From positions 1 to 11,750 of the forward strand of contig JAUWKY010000024.1 in the NCBI GenBank assembly GCA_030613915.1: a stretch of 11,750 nt of DNA. The letters are read 5' to 3'. The DNA is from Syntrophobacterales bacterium (GTDB lineage: Bacteria; Desulfobacterota; Syntrophobacteria; BM002). The notes beneath the pieces are model-generated. The model was not told the origin of the DNA. It worked only from the letters and a program-made list of their open reading frames with translations, and did not search any database. A program made the translations under genes and the position numbers. This document shows, piece after piece, positions 6,654-11,750 of this stretch (positions are counted from its first letter, which is position 1; the number at the start of each line of letters is the position of its first letter).

Positions 6654-6938
6654 ATGACTGATAAAGAAATAAGGGTCAAACTGAAAGAGCTGGATCGATT
6701 ATATGCAGAACATGCTAACAATCAAGGCCAGGGCGACTTCGAAATGCAGAACAAGCTGCGGATAGAACTCCTTGACTCATTTCTCGCTTTGAAACCTTAT
6801 CTCAAGAAACAAACGAAACTGCAGTGGTATGAGCCCACATACAACTATGCGATAACTGGGAATCTAGAGTATATCGAAGCGGCGAGAGAGGACCTGGCTC
6901 ATATCATTGGCCAGGAGACGGATCCGGATTCACCCTAA
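6654..6938 (+). CDS. Unrecognised 94-residue helical protein
   Basis: A small acidic soluble protein starting MTDKEIRVKLKELDRLY. I do not recognise a named family. The first 20 residues and residues about 30-52 are amphipathic helices. The middle carries aromatic residues (LQWYEPTYNYAITGN) and the C-terminus is a third helix ending in a short polar tail. The start is supported by GGAGAG and AAAGG in the 25 bases upstream. It lies 82 bases after the gene at 6056, separated from it by the palindromic terminator, so shared transcription would need read-through. Coding statistics look normal beside its neighbours. No function can be assigned. Confidence 0.72.
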   Translation: MTDKEIRVKLKELDRLYAEHANNQGQGDFEMQNKLRIELLDSFLALKPYLKKQTKLQWYEPTYNYAITGNLEYIEAAREDLAHIIGQETDPDSP

Positions 6939-6984
6939 CAGTGAGTCCAGCCACCGTTAGTATCCAACGAGCAGCTATTTGCAA

Positions 6985-7061
6985 GCAGCGGGCGGGTAAA
7001 CTAGGCACTAGTCACTAAGCACCATCTGATCGCGTGGAATGCTTGGTGCTTAGTGACTAGT
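6985..7061. repeat. Heptad repeat with perfect 18-bp inverted arms
   Basis: ACTAGTCACTAAGCACCA (7007-7024) is exactly complementary to 7044-7061, with a 19-base loop. The left side is built of 7-base units (GCACTAG 7005-7011, TCACTAA 7012-7018, GCACCAT 7019-7025). The segment 6985-7011 aligns with 9476-9503 (GCAGCGGGC...CTARGCACTAG). It sits between the end of the gene at 6938 and the end of the convergent gene at 7099, so it may also terminate transcription from both sides. Confidence 0.8.
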
Positions 7062-7098
7062 CGAAGAATAAATGTGGGGTGTCCTGATCGGGGCTCAA

Positions 7099-7509
7099 TC
7101 AGAGTTCGTACTGCCCTTCCATGTCCAGAGTGAACTCGTTTGTGTTTTCCCCTGTGGTGACCCTGAACGTACCCTCGCCCTTGATGCCGGCTAGCTTGCC
7201 TGTTCCTTTATAGGTCTCCCAGGTTCCTGTACTTACTTTGGTGTTACCGTCTCGCTTCCCCTCAAAACGACTATACACCGAACCGTACTGAAAATTGGTT
7301 ATGGTGTAACCCTGCATAGGCCCCGAGCCCTTTATACGGTCGTGGAAATTTACACTTCGGCGCGAGACAAATTCGCCTGCCACCCCCACCTCGTATTCAA
7401 TAGGCTCTCCCTCCAATTCAAGTACCATCAGGCTGTGGTCGGGTTCGTCATGGACATAGATGCACTCTCTCCGGGTAACGCGAAGTTTATAGGAAGCTTT
7501 TCTTTTCAT
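7099..7509 (-). CDS. Small probable beta-barrel protein of unknown function
   Basis: A 136-residue protein with no signal peptide or membrane helix. Strand-rich sequence with glycine-turn motifs (GTWETYKGTGKLAGIKGEGTF, split here as GTWETYKGTGKL and AGIKGEGTF, then MEGQYEL at the end) recalls small calycin-like or allene-oxide-cyclase-like barrels and DUF3224-type proteins. This is resemblance by eye, not a firm family call. The start is very well supported: AAAGGAG lies six bases before the ATG on the - strand. It is an isolated gene on the opposite strand, convergent with the gene ending at 6938 and divergent from the DUF4301 gene. It might bind a small hydrophobic ligand, but no binding residues can be named. 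Confidence 0.78.
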   Translation of the reverse strand: MKRKASYKLRVTRRECIYVHDEPDHSLMVLELEGEPIEYEVGVAGEFVSRRSVNFHDRIKGSGPMQGYTITNFQYGSVYSRFEGKRDGNTKVSTGTWETYKGTGKLAGIKGEGTFRVTTGENTNEFTLDMEGQYEL

Positions 7510-7720
7510 GGCCTTCTCCTTTCATCAGGGATTAATAATTGCATCCATTTTGCGTTCCGTTCACTGGAGACGTGTCTGGACGCGCTCGGCAAGATGGTCC
7601 GGAGAGATACCTTGTGTAGGCAAATCTTTTGCCGGAAATGGATCCACCGATTTGACCTCACGGCTTGTTCCAGTGTACAAAAAAACTCCGCATTGGCAAC
7701 TAGTTTTTCGCAGAGCGCAG

Positions 7721-7760
7721 CCTTCGACTCCTTCGACGTGCTCAGGACAGGAGGCTCAGG
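7721..7760. repeat. Dispersed CTTCGAC...GCTCAGGACAGG-type repeat
   Basis: CCTTCGAC and CTTCGAC (7721-7737) followed by GTGCTCAGGACAGG (7739-7752) resemble a short intergenic repeat seen in many environmental bacteria. The function is unknown and only one copy lies in this window. Confidence 0.5.
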
Positions 7761-7765
7761 CCAAG

Positions 7766-7800
7766 TAGGCATAGGGCATAGAGCTGAATCAGGAGAGTGA
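7766..7800. repeat. Decayed heptad array
   Basis: Five 7-base units can be read: TAGGCAT (7766-7772), AGGGCAT, AGAGCTG, AATCAGG and AGAGTGA (ending at 7800). They resemble the AAGGCAT...AGGAG series at 5124-5158 but are more worn. As at 5103-5195, a GTAGG-led hairpin follows closely. Confidence 0.45.
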
Positions 7801-7804
7801 TACC

Positions 7805-7830
7805 TGTAGGAGCGACCTCCCGGTCGCGAT
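7805..7830. repeat. REP-like hairpin
   Basis: TGTAGGAGCGACC leads into GCGACC (7812-7817) paired with GGTCGC (7822-7827) across a 4-base loop. This is the common GTAGGAGCG...CGCGA form of bacterial REP sequence. It lies 53 bases before the DUF4301 start codon. Confidence 0.65.
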
Positions 7831-7882
7831 CAAATAGAACTGGCACATTGCCGAACCATGAAAGATCAAGAGGTACATATCG

Positions 7883-9469
7883 ATGACCAACGATTTGTTC
7901 ACACAGGCAGACCTGGATCAGATGAAACAGTTGGGGATCACCGAGGAAGAGGCCAGGAGGCAGATGGCCATCCTGGAAAAAGGTCCGCGACTGGTTGCCC
8001 TGCAACGGCCTTGCACACCCGGGGATGGGATTGTTGTGCTCGATACCCAGGATCAGAGCCGTTTGCTTGCTCTGTGGGAGGAAACAGCTGCCAAAGGGCG
8101 TTTTAGCGTTTTTTTGCCGGCCTCCGGTGCAGCCACTAGGATGTTTGCCTTTCTGCAACGCATCCGAAGCCGAGCGGACGAGATAACTTCAAGCAAGAAG
8201 GCCGAGGAGTTAGACCAAGCAGATAGTGACTACCATGATTATCAGGATTTTATAAAGTCCTTGGGGGAGTTTGCCTTTTATGAGCCACTGGCGGAAGTTA
8301 TGGCCAGGGCCGGGATTTCCCTGCAAGAGCGGTTGGACTCGGAGGACTGCACTGAAATTCTGGACTTTCTTATGGAAGCACAGGGGCTCAACTATAGTTC
8401 GCTGCCTAAGGGGCTGATTCCCTTTCACCGCTATTCTGATCATTATCGGACCGCGCTGGAAGAGCACCTGGGTGAGGCTATACCCACAGTGCGAGATGGC
8501 AAACAACGGTGCCGCCTTCATTTCACCGGGGCGGCGGAGAATGAAAAGGAGGTCAAGGATCATGGCCGAGGGGCAGCCGCAAATTATGGTGCGAGCTCCG
8601 GAGTGGAATATGAACTAAGCTTTTCCTTACAAAGCCCTGCCACCAATACATTGGCGCTAGATCTGGAAAACCGTCCCTTTCGTCGGCCTGATGGTAGCCT
8701 CCTATTTCGGCCCGGCGGCCATGGCGCTTTGCTGCAAAACCTAAATAGATGTCAAGGAGACATCGTTTTCATCAAGAATATTGACAACGTGGTAACCGAT
8801 GGCCATCGTGATCAGGTGGTGCATCTTCAGAGAATACAGGCCGGCATGCTTTTAGAGCTTCAGGAAGCGATTTTCAGTTACTTGAGCGTCCTGCAGTCGA
8901 GGTCGGTTGAATCAAGAGTATTACAGGAAGTGCTCGACTTTGCGGTTCATCGTCTCAGCGTATCTCCACCAGAGGGTTTTTCGCAGTGCAGCGAAAAAGA
9001 AAAGGGTTCGAGGCTTTCGGAGCTCTTGAACCGACCCTTACGTGTTTGCGGTATGATTAAGAATCGTGGCGAGCCAGGCGGTGGCCCCTTTTGGGTGCAA
9101 GAACCGTCAGGTGGGCTCAGCCTGCAAATAGTGGAATATGCTCAGATCGATCAGAATTCGCCAGAGCAGATGGCCATCTTAGGGGCTTCCACCCATTTCA
9201 GTCCAGTACAGATTGTTTGTGGGCTGCGTGATTTCCAGGACCGTCCTTTCAATCTGACTAAATTCTACGACCCACAAGCGGTGTTTATCTCCCGAAAAAC
9301 CGAGGACGGTAGGGAATTGAAAGCATTAGAATTGCCGGGTTTGTGGAATGGAGGCATGGCCTACTGGAACACAGTGTTCGTTGAGATACCTGAGGAGACA
9401 TTCAATCCAGTTAAGACTATAAACGACCTGCTGCGACCGGGGCACCGCGCGGGACAAGCGGGCAGCTAG
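7883..9469 (+). CDS. DUF4301 family protein, nucleotidyltransferase-like
   Basis: A 528-residue cytoplasmic protein that I recognise as DUF4301, a family without an established function. Landmarks: PASGAATRMF (79-88); LPKGLIPFHRY (174-184) followed by RTALEEHL; RLHFT (211-215); RPGGHGALLQNLN (276-288); and DIVFIKNIDNVV (293-304). The order of a glycine-rich loop ending in R, a PK motif, a GGHGAL loop and an NxDN motif after a hydrophobic strand resembles sugar nucleotidyltransferases with a GT-A-like fold, such as UDP-sugar pyrophosphorylases. A nucleotidyl-transfer role is my inference. ATG 7883 has AGAGGT nine bases upstream. The last bases and the TAG stop belong to the first units of the heptad array at 9462-9524. 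The gene is not in an operon. Confidence 0.88.
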   Translation: MTNDLFTQADLDQMKQLGITEEEARRQMAILEKGPRLVALQRPCTPGDGIVVLDTQDQSRLLALWEETAAKGRFSVFLPASGAATRMFAFLQRIRSRADEITSSKKAEELDQADSDYHDYQDFIKSLGEFAFYEPLAEVMARAGISLQERLDSEDCTEILDFLMEAQGLNYSSLPKGLIPFHRYSDHYRTALEEHLGEAIPTVRDGKQRCRLHFTGAAENEKEVKDHGRGAAANYGASSGVEYELSFSLQSPATNTLALDLENRPFRRPDGSLLFRPGGHGALLQNLNRCQGDIVFIKNIDNVVTDGHRDQVVHLQRIQAGMLLELQEAIFSYLSVLQSRSVESRVLQEVLDFAVHRLSVSPPEGFSQCSEKEKGSRLSELLNRPLRVCGMIKNRGEPGGGPFWVQEPSGGLSLQIVEYAQIDQNSPEQMAILGASTHFSPVQIVCGLRDFQDRPFNLTKFYDPQAVFISRKTEDGRELKALELPGLWNGGMAYWNTVFVEIPEETFNPVKTINDLLRPGHRAGQAGS

Positions 9470-9524
9470 CAGCAGGCAGCGGGCAGTAAATACTAAGCAC
9501 TAGGAACTAAACACTATGCACTGA
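9462..9524. repeat. Array of nine degenerate heptads overlapping a stop codon
   Basis: Exactly nine 7-base units fill 63 bases. The first three are GCAG-type (GCAGCTA 9462-9468, then GCAGCAG and GCAGCGG), then GCAGTAA (9483-9489), and the rest are of ACTA type, such as GCACTAG (9497-9503) and GCACTGA (9518-9524). The DUF4301 stop codon (9467-9469) lies in the first and second units. The middle matches the repeat at 6985-7011. Confidence 0.8.
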
Positions 9525-9555
9525 GGAATAATGGGTTGGGGCTAGGAAGTAGTGC

Positions 9556-9737
9556 CTAGCAGGCTGCTGAAAAAGCCTGGAAACGGCCCCAAACGTCATA
9601 CCGGACGAGACGAAGTCGAGATCCGGTATCCAGTAAACTATTGTTTTTTCTGGATTCCGGATAGTCGCTTCGCGCCTTCCGGAATGACGGACCTGATGCT
9701 CGTACTCTAAATATTGAGTTTTTCAGCAGCCTGCTAG
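9556..9737. mobile_element. MITE-like element with perfect 19-bp terminal inverted repeats
   Basis: CTAGCAGGCTGCTGAAAAA (9556-9574) is exactly complementary to 9719-9737, enclosing 182 bases without a gene. Inside are two nested hairpins, ATACCGGA/TCCGGTAT (9598-9629) and ATTCCGGA/TCCGGAAT (9654-9685). They are bracketed by CGTCATACCGG (9594-9604) and CCGGAATGACG (9679-9689) and joined by ATCCAG/CTGGAT. The ends carry CTAG, which could be part of the terminal repeats or a palindromic target duplication. It is non-autonomous; no transposase is nearby. Confidence 0.82.
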
Positions 9738-9783
9738 TTAGGACAGCTTTTCCTTTGCTTAAACTTTGCACCAATAGGATTTC

Positions 9784-10545
9784 ATGACTGTGTTGTACCA
9801 GATACTCAAACGACTCATTTTGCCACCCGGCTTTTTGATCTTGCTTTTGGTGGTCGGTTTCACTTTCAGTTTTTTGAAGTTCCGAAGACTGGGCAGGGTA
9901 ATCCTGGCTGTCGGTATTTTGTTTCTTTATCTTCTGAGCATCTCACCCACTGCAGACTTGCTATTGACCCCTCTCGAGTCTAAATATACCCCTCTTAATC
10001 CTGAGCGACTTCCCAGGACTGGAACCCTGGTAGTGCTCAGCGGCGGCGCTTCGGCGGCAGATTCCCTGCCGGTCTCAAGTCGGCTAACCCAAAGTTCCAC
10101 TAAACGGCTTGTTGAGGCGGTGCGACTGTATCACCTCATGGATCGACCCAAAATAGTGATCTCCGGCGGTAGTGGCAATCCTTTGGTACAGGTTACGGAA
10201 TCAGCGCTTATGCGTGAACTGCTCCTAGATCTTGGGATACCCGGCAAGAGAATTGTGATCGAAGGGAAATCGCGGAATACTTTTGAAAACGGGAAGGCCA
10301 TTCAGCAATTGCGGCTTACACCCCCTATCGTTCTTATAACCTCGGCCAGCCACATGGAGCGAGCTGCCAAGGTTTTTAAAACACTCGGCATACACTTTTT
10401 GCCGGCGCCCTGTGATTTCAAGGCTCGCTGGAGTGCGAACGATCCCCTTCGTTTCTTCCCCTCAGGAGGCGCGCTGAATACCTCCACCGCAGCAATTTAC
10501 GAATACCTTGGCACCTGGTGGTACGATCTAACGGGCAAGTTCTAA
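9784..10545 (+). CDS. Membrane-anchored DUF218 / YdcF family protein (ElyC-like)
   Basis: A 253-residue protein with two N-terminal membrane helices (about 11-30 and 37-54) and a DUF218 domain (about 79-245) probably on the periplasmic side. This matches E. coli ElyC (about 260 residues), an inner-membrane factor for envelope integrity linked to peptidoglycan and the undecaprenyl lipid carrier; the biochemical activity is not settled. Family motifs: TLVVLSGGAS (81-90), SSRLTQSSTKR, IVISGGSG (124-131), the conserved glutamate in VTES (E139), SRNTFENG (163-170) and ITSASHM (185-191). ATG 9784 has AGGAT a few bases upstream. A MITE-like element begins two bases after the TAA stop, and a hairpin terminator lies about 195 bases downstream. 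Confidence 0.88.
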   Translation: MTVLYQILKRLILPPGFLILLLVVGFTFSFLKFRRLGRVILAVGILFLYLLSISPTADLLLTPLESKYTPLNPERLPRTGTLVVLSGGASAADSLPVSSRLTQSSTKRLVEAVRLYHLMDRPKIVISGGSGNPLVQVTESALMRELLLDLGIPGKRIVIEGKSRNTFENGKAIQQLRLTPPIVLITSASHMERAAKVFKTLGIHFLPAPCDFKARWSANDPLRFFPSGGALNTSTAAIYEYLGTWWYDLTGKF

Positions 10546-10546
10546 C

Positions 10547-10682
10547 TAGTGCTCATCCGGATATCCTGCATTGTCATTCTGAGCGAAGCGAAGAATCTCC
10601 CGCGAACCCGCGAACTAAGAGATTCTTCGTCGCTTTGCTCCTCAGAATGACAACCGAAAAGAGGGTTTCCGGATGGACACTA
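10547..10682. mobile_element. MITE/REP composite directly after a stop codon
   Basis: The outer ends TAGTGCTCATCCGGA (10547-10561) and TCCGGATGGACACTA (10668-10682) are inverted repeats, with two mismatches, ending in TA. Inside, TTGTCATTCTGAG (10571-10583) pairs exactly with CTCAGAATGACAA (10641-10653), and GAAGAATCTC pairs with GAGATTCTTC (10619-10628). The inner part is a type of TGTCATTCTGAGCGAAGCG repeat common in bacterial intergenic DNA. TA ends would fit an IS630/Tc1-like target duplication, but this is inference. No gene inside. Confidence 0.72.
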
Positions 10683-10740
10683 ACTCATATCGTCCTCGAT
10701 TTTTGCTCTGGTCATTGTACAGAAAACCACTTATGATGAG

Positions 10741-10773
10741 AACCAGCCGCGTTCACGCGGCTGGTTATGTTTT
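10741..10773 (+). terminator. Strong hairpin terminator
   Basis: AACCAGCCGCG (10741-10751) pairs perfectly with CGCGGCTGGTT (10756-10766) over the 4-base loop TTCA, then ATG and TTTT (10770-10773). It lies before the HtrA-like gene and most likely ends transcription of the DUF218 gene, from which the element at 10547-10682 now separates it. Confidence 0.75.
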
Positions 10774-10800
10774 GGCCTGCATTATTAGGGACGGAGAGGC

Positions 10801-11628
10801 ATGAGAGTTACAACCATAACAGGTCGAAAGCTTAGGTTGCTGCTCATAATGGGTATTTCTGCAATTATTGCGGGGATGGTAGGAGAAGCTGCGGCCCTCA
10901 CCCGTAGCGAGCAAAACACCATCCGCGTTTTTCATCAAGTTTCAGCCGGTGTTGTGAACATCACCACCACGAGCATTGGCCGGGATTTCTTTTTTAATCC
11001 TATGCCAGCAGAAGGAAGCGGATCCGGCGTTATTGTTGATAAAGCAGGCCATATAGTCACCTCCTACCACGTGGTGAACGGCAGCAGTCTTCTGGAGGTG
11101 ACCCTTGCAGACGGCAGTAGATGGGAGGCCACTCTGGTTGGCAGTTCTCCCAGTAGCGATCTGGCGGTGATCAAAATCGAGGCACCGCCAGAGCAGCTCA
11201 AGTCCCTGCGATTGGGCTCTTCGAAGAATCTACGCGTGGGCCAGAAAGTGCTGGCCCTGGGCAATCCATTTGGCCTGGGACAGACACTGACCACGGGAAC
11301 TATCAGCTCGTTGGGGCGAGATGTTCGGATCAGCGGCGATGTGATCATTCATAATGTCATTCAGGCCGACGCCGCAATCAATCCAGGAAATTCTGGCGGT
11401 CCGCTCATCAATTCTGACGGCGAGGTAATTGGTATTAATACTGCCATCTTCAGCCCAACTGGTAGTAGTGTGGGCATAAGCTTTGCCATTCCCGCGGACA
11501 CGGTACGGAGGATTCTACCAGGCATGGTCTCTATTTGGCCCAAGCTCGTGAGTTGGGCCCTGGCCGTGATACTGGTGGGGGTGTTCCTCTGGTGGTTTTG
11601 GCGGAAAATACAACCACGGGGGCTGTAA
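10801..11628 (+). CDS. HtrA-type trypsin-like serine protease with C-terminal membrane anchor
   Basis: A 275-residue envelope protease of family S1C (DegP/DegS/HtrA type), which degrades or senses misfolded periplasmic proteins. The N-terminus has a signal sequence or membrane helix (about 11-28) with a possible cleavage site after AAA (30-32). The catalytic triad is complete: H90 (SYHVVNG), D120 (SSDLAVIK) and S198 (NPGNSGGP). The surrounding segments (ALGNPFGLG, TTGTISSLGR, VGISFAIP) are typical. HtrA proteins usually continue into one or two PDZ domains. Here the protease domain ends near residue 240 and is followed by one membrane helix (about 249-266) and a short basic tail. ATG 10801 follows GGAGAGG (10793-10799), rather close. 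It is a single gene after a terminator; its stop codon starts a heptad array. Confidence 0.9.
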   Translation: MRVTTITGRKLRLLLIMGISAIIAGMVGEAAALTRSEQNTIRVFHQVSAGVVNITTTSIGRDFFFNPMPAEGSGSGVIVDKAGHIVTSYHVVNGSSLLEVTLADGSRWEATLVGSSPSSDLAVIKIEAPPEQLKSLRLGSSKNLRVGQKVLALGNPFGLGQTLTTGTISSLGRDVRISGDVIIHNVIQADAAINPGNSGGPLINSDGEVIGINTAIFSPTGSSVGISFAIPADTVRRILPGMVSIWPKLVSWALAVILVGVFLWWFWRKIQPRGL

Positions 11629-11688
11629 GCACTGGGCACAAGGTAAAGGAGACAGAATCCAGGAGTCAGAATCTAGAATTCAGGAGAA
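11626..11688. repeat. Array of nine degenerate heptads starting at a stop codon
   Basis: From the TAA stop, 7-base units run for 63 bases: TAAGCAC (11626-11632), TGGGCAC, AAGGTAA (11640-11646), AGGAGAC, AGAATCC, AGGAGTC, AGAATCT, AGAATTC and AGGAGAA (ending at 11688). The part from 11640 is nearly identical to 5131-5157. The AGAATYC and AGGAGNN units alternate, giving a 14-base super-period. Confidence 0.78.
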
Positions 11689-11731
11689 AAGCAAAAAAGG
11701 GGACTTCCACTCAAGAGACTGTGTTGCAATT

Positions 11732-11750
11732 CGTCATCCCGGCCAAGTCC
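11732..11750. repeat. Start of a CGTCATNCCGG palindromic element (cut by window edge)
   Basis: CGTCATCCCGG (11732-11742) matches CGTCATACCGG inside the MITE-like element (9594-9604) at 10 of 11 positions. It probably opens another copy of this palindrome type; the partner arm would lie beyond the window. Confidence 0.4.

Larger units (their letters stand above)
7510..7882. other. 373-bp divergent intergenic region
   Basis: This gap between divergent genes should hold promoters for both, but I find no convincing -35/-10 pair. Its right half is built from three repeat-type elements (7721-7760, 7766-7800, 7805-7830), listed separately. About 7530-7700 has no feature I can name; open frames across it lack ribosome sites and read into the repeats. 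Confidence 0.55.

Noticed and set aside
6445..6657. 70-residue + strand open frame
   Set aside because: It overlaps the gene at 6056 in another frame and reads through the 30-bp palindrome.
7506..7772. 88-residue - strand open frame before the beta-barrel gene
   Set aside because: It overlaps that gene's start and ribosome site, and its first part is a translation of the repeat at 7721-7760.
7841..7858. Sigma-54 promoter (TGGCAC) before the DUF4301 gene
   Set aside because: There is no TTGC element at the required distance.
9556..9774. 72-residue - strand open frame
   Set aside because: It covers the whole MITE-like element, and its sequence is simply a translation of the inverted repeats.
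10518..10736. 72-residue + strand open frame
   Set aside because: It overlaps the end of the DUF218 gene and translates the TGTCATTCTGAGCG repeat; no ribosome site of its own.

Overview
The window looks like an ordinary chromosomal stretch of an uncultured or little-studied Desulfobacterota (deltaproteobacterial) lineage. This is judged from the feel of the proteins (a LonC-like Lon protease, a DUF4301 protein, short conserved hypotheticals) and from the intergenic repeats. No ribosomal RNA or other taxonomic marker is present, so the assignment is inference. Genes are mostly single, well separated and on the + strand. Only two (230-562 and 7099-7509) are on the - strand, and no long operon is visible.

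Layout. 1-163: 3' end of chorismate synthase (aroC). 230-562 (-): small unrecognised protein facing aroC. 1036-1878: sugar phosphate isomerase/epimerase-type TIM barrel. 2106-2336: KhpA, a KH-domain RNA-binding protein. 2578-5028: large Lon-like protease with an intact Ser-Lys dyad but degenerate Walker motifs. 5278-5958: HAD phosphatase/phosphomutase. 6056-6571 and 6654-6938: two unrecognised proteins. 7099-7509 (-): small, probably beta-barrel protein. 7883-9469: DUF4301 protein with nucleotidyltransferase-like motifs. 9784-10545: membrane-anchored DUF218/YdcF (ElyC-like) protein. 10801-11628: HtrA-type serine protease with a C-terminal membrane helix in place of a PDZ domain.

The genes share no obvious pathway. 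Two of the last three (ElyC-like and HtrA-like) suggest cell-envelope maintenance, and the Lon-like and HtrA-like proteins suggest protein quality control, but nothing ties them into one system.

The most striking content is between the genes. Nearly every gap holds repetitive or palindromic DNA. At least six loci are arrays of degenerate 7-base units: the phase is kept while the unit sequence differs between loci (GCAGTAA, CAATCCG, GCACTAA, AAGGCAC/AGAATCC types). Four arrays start exactly at, or overlap, the stop codon of the gene before them. Several are followed by a REP-like or MITE-like palindromic element. Two non-coding mobile-element candidates with terminal inverted repeats (9556-9737 and 10547-10682) are also present. 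These heptad arrays are the best candidate here for something under-described.
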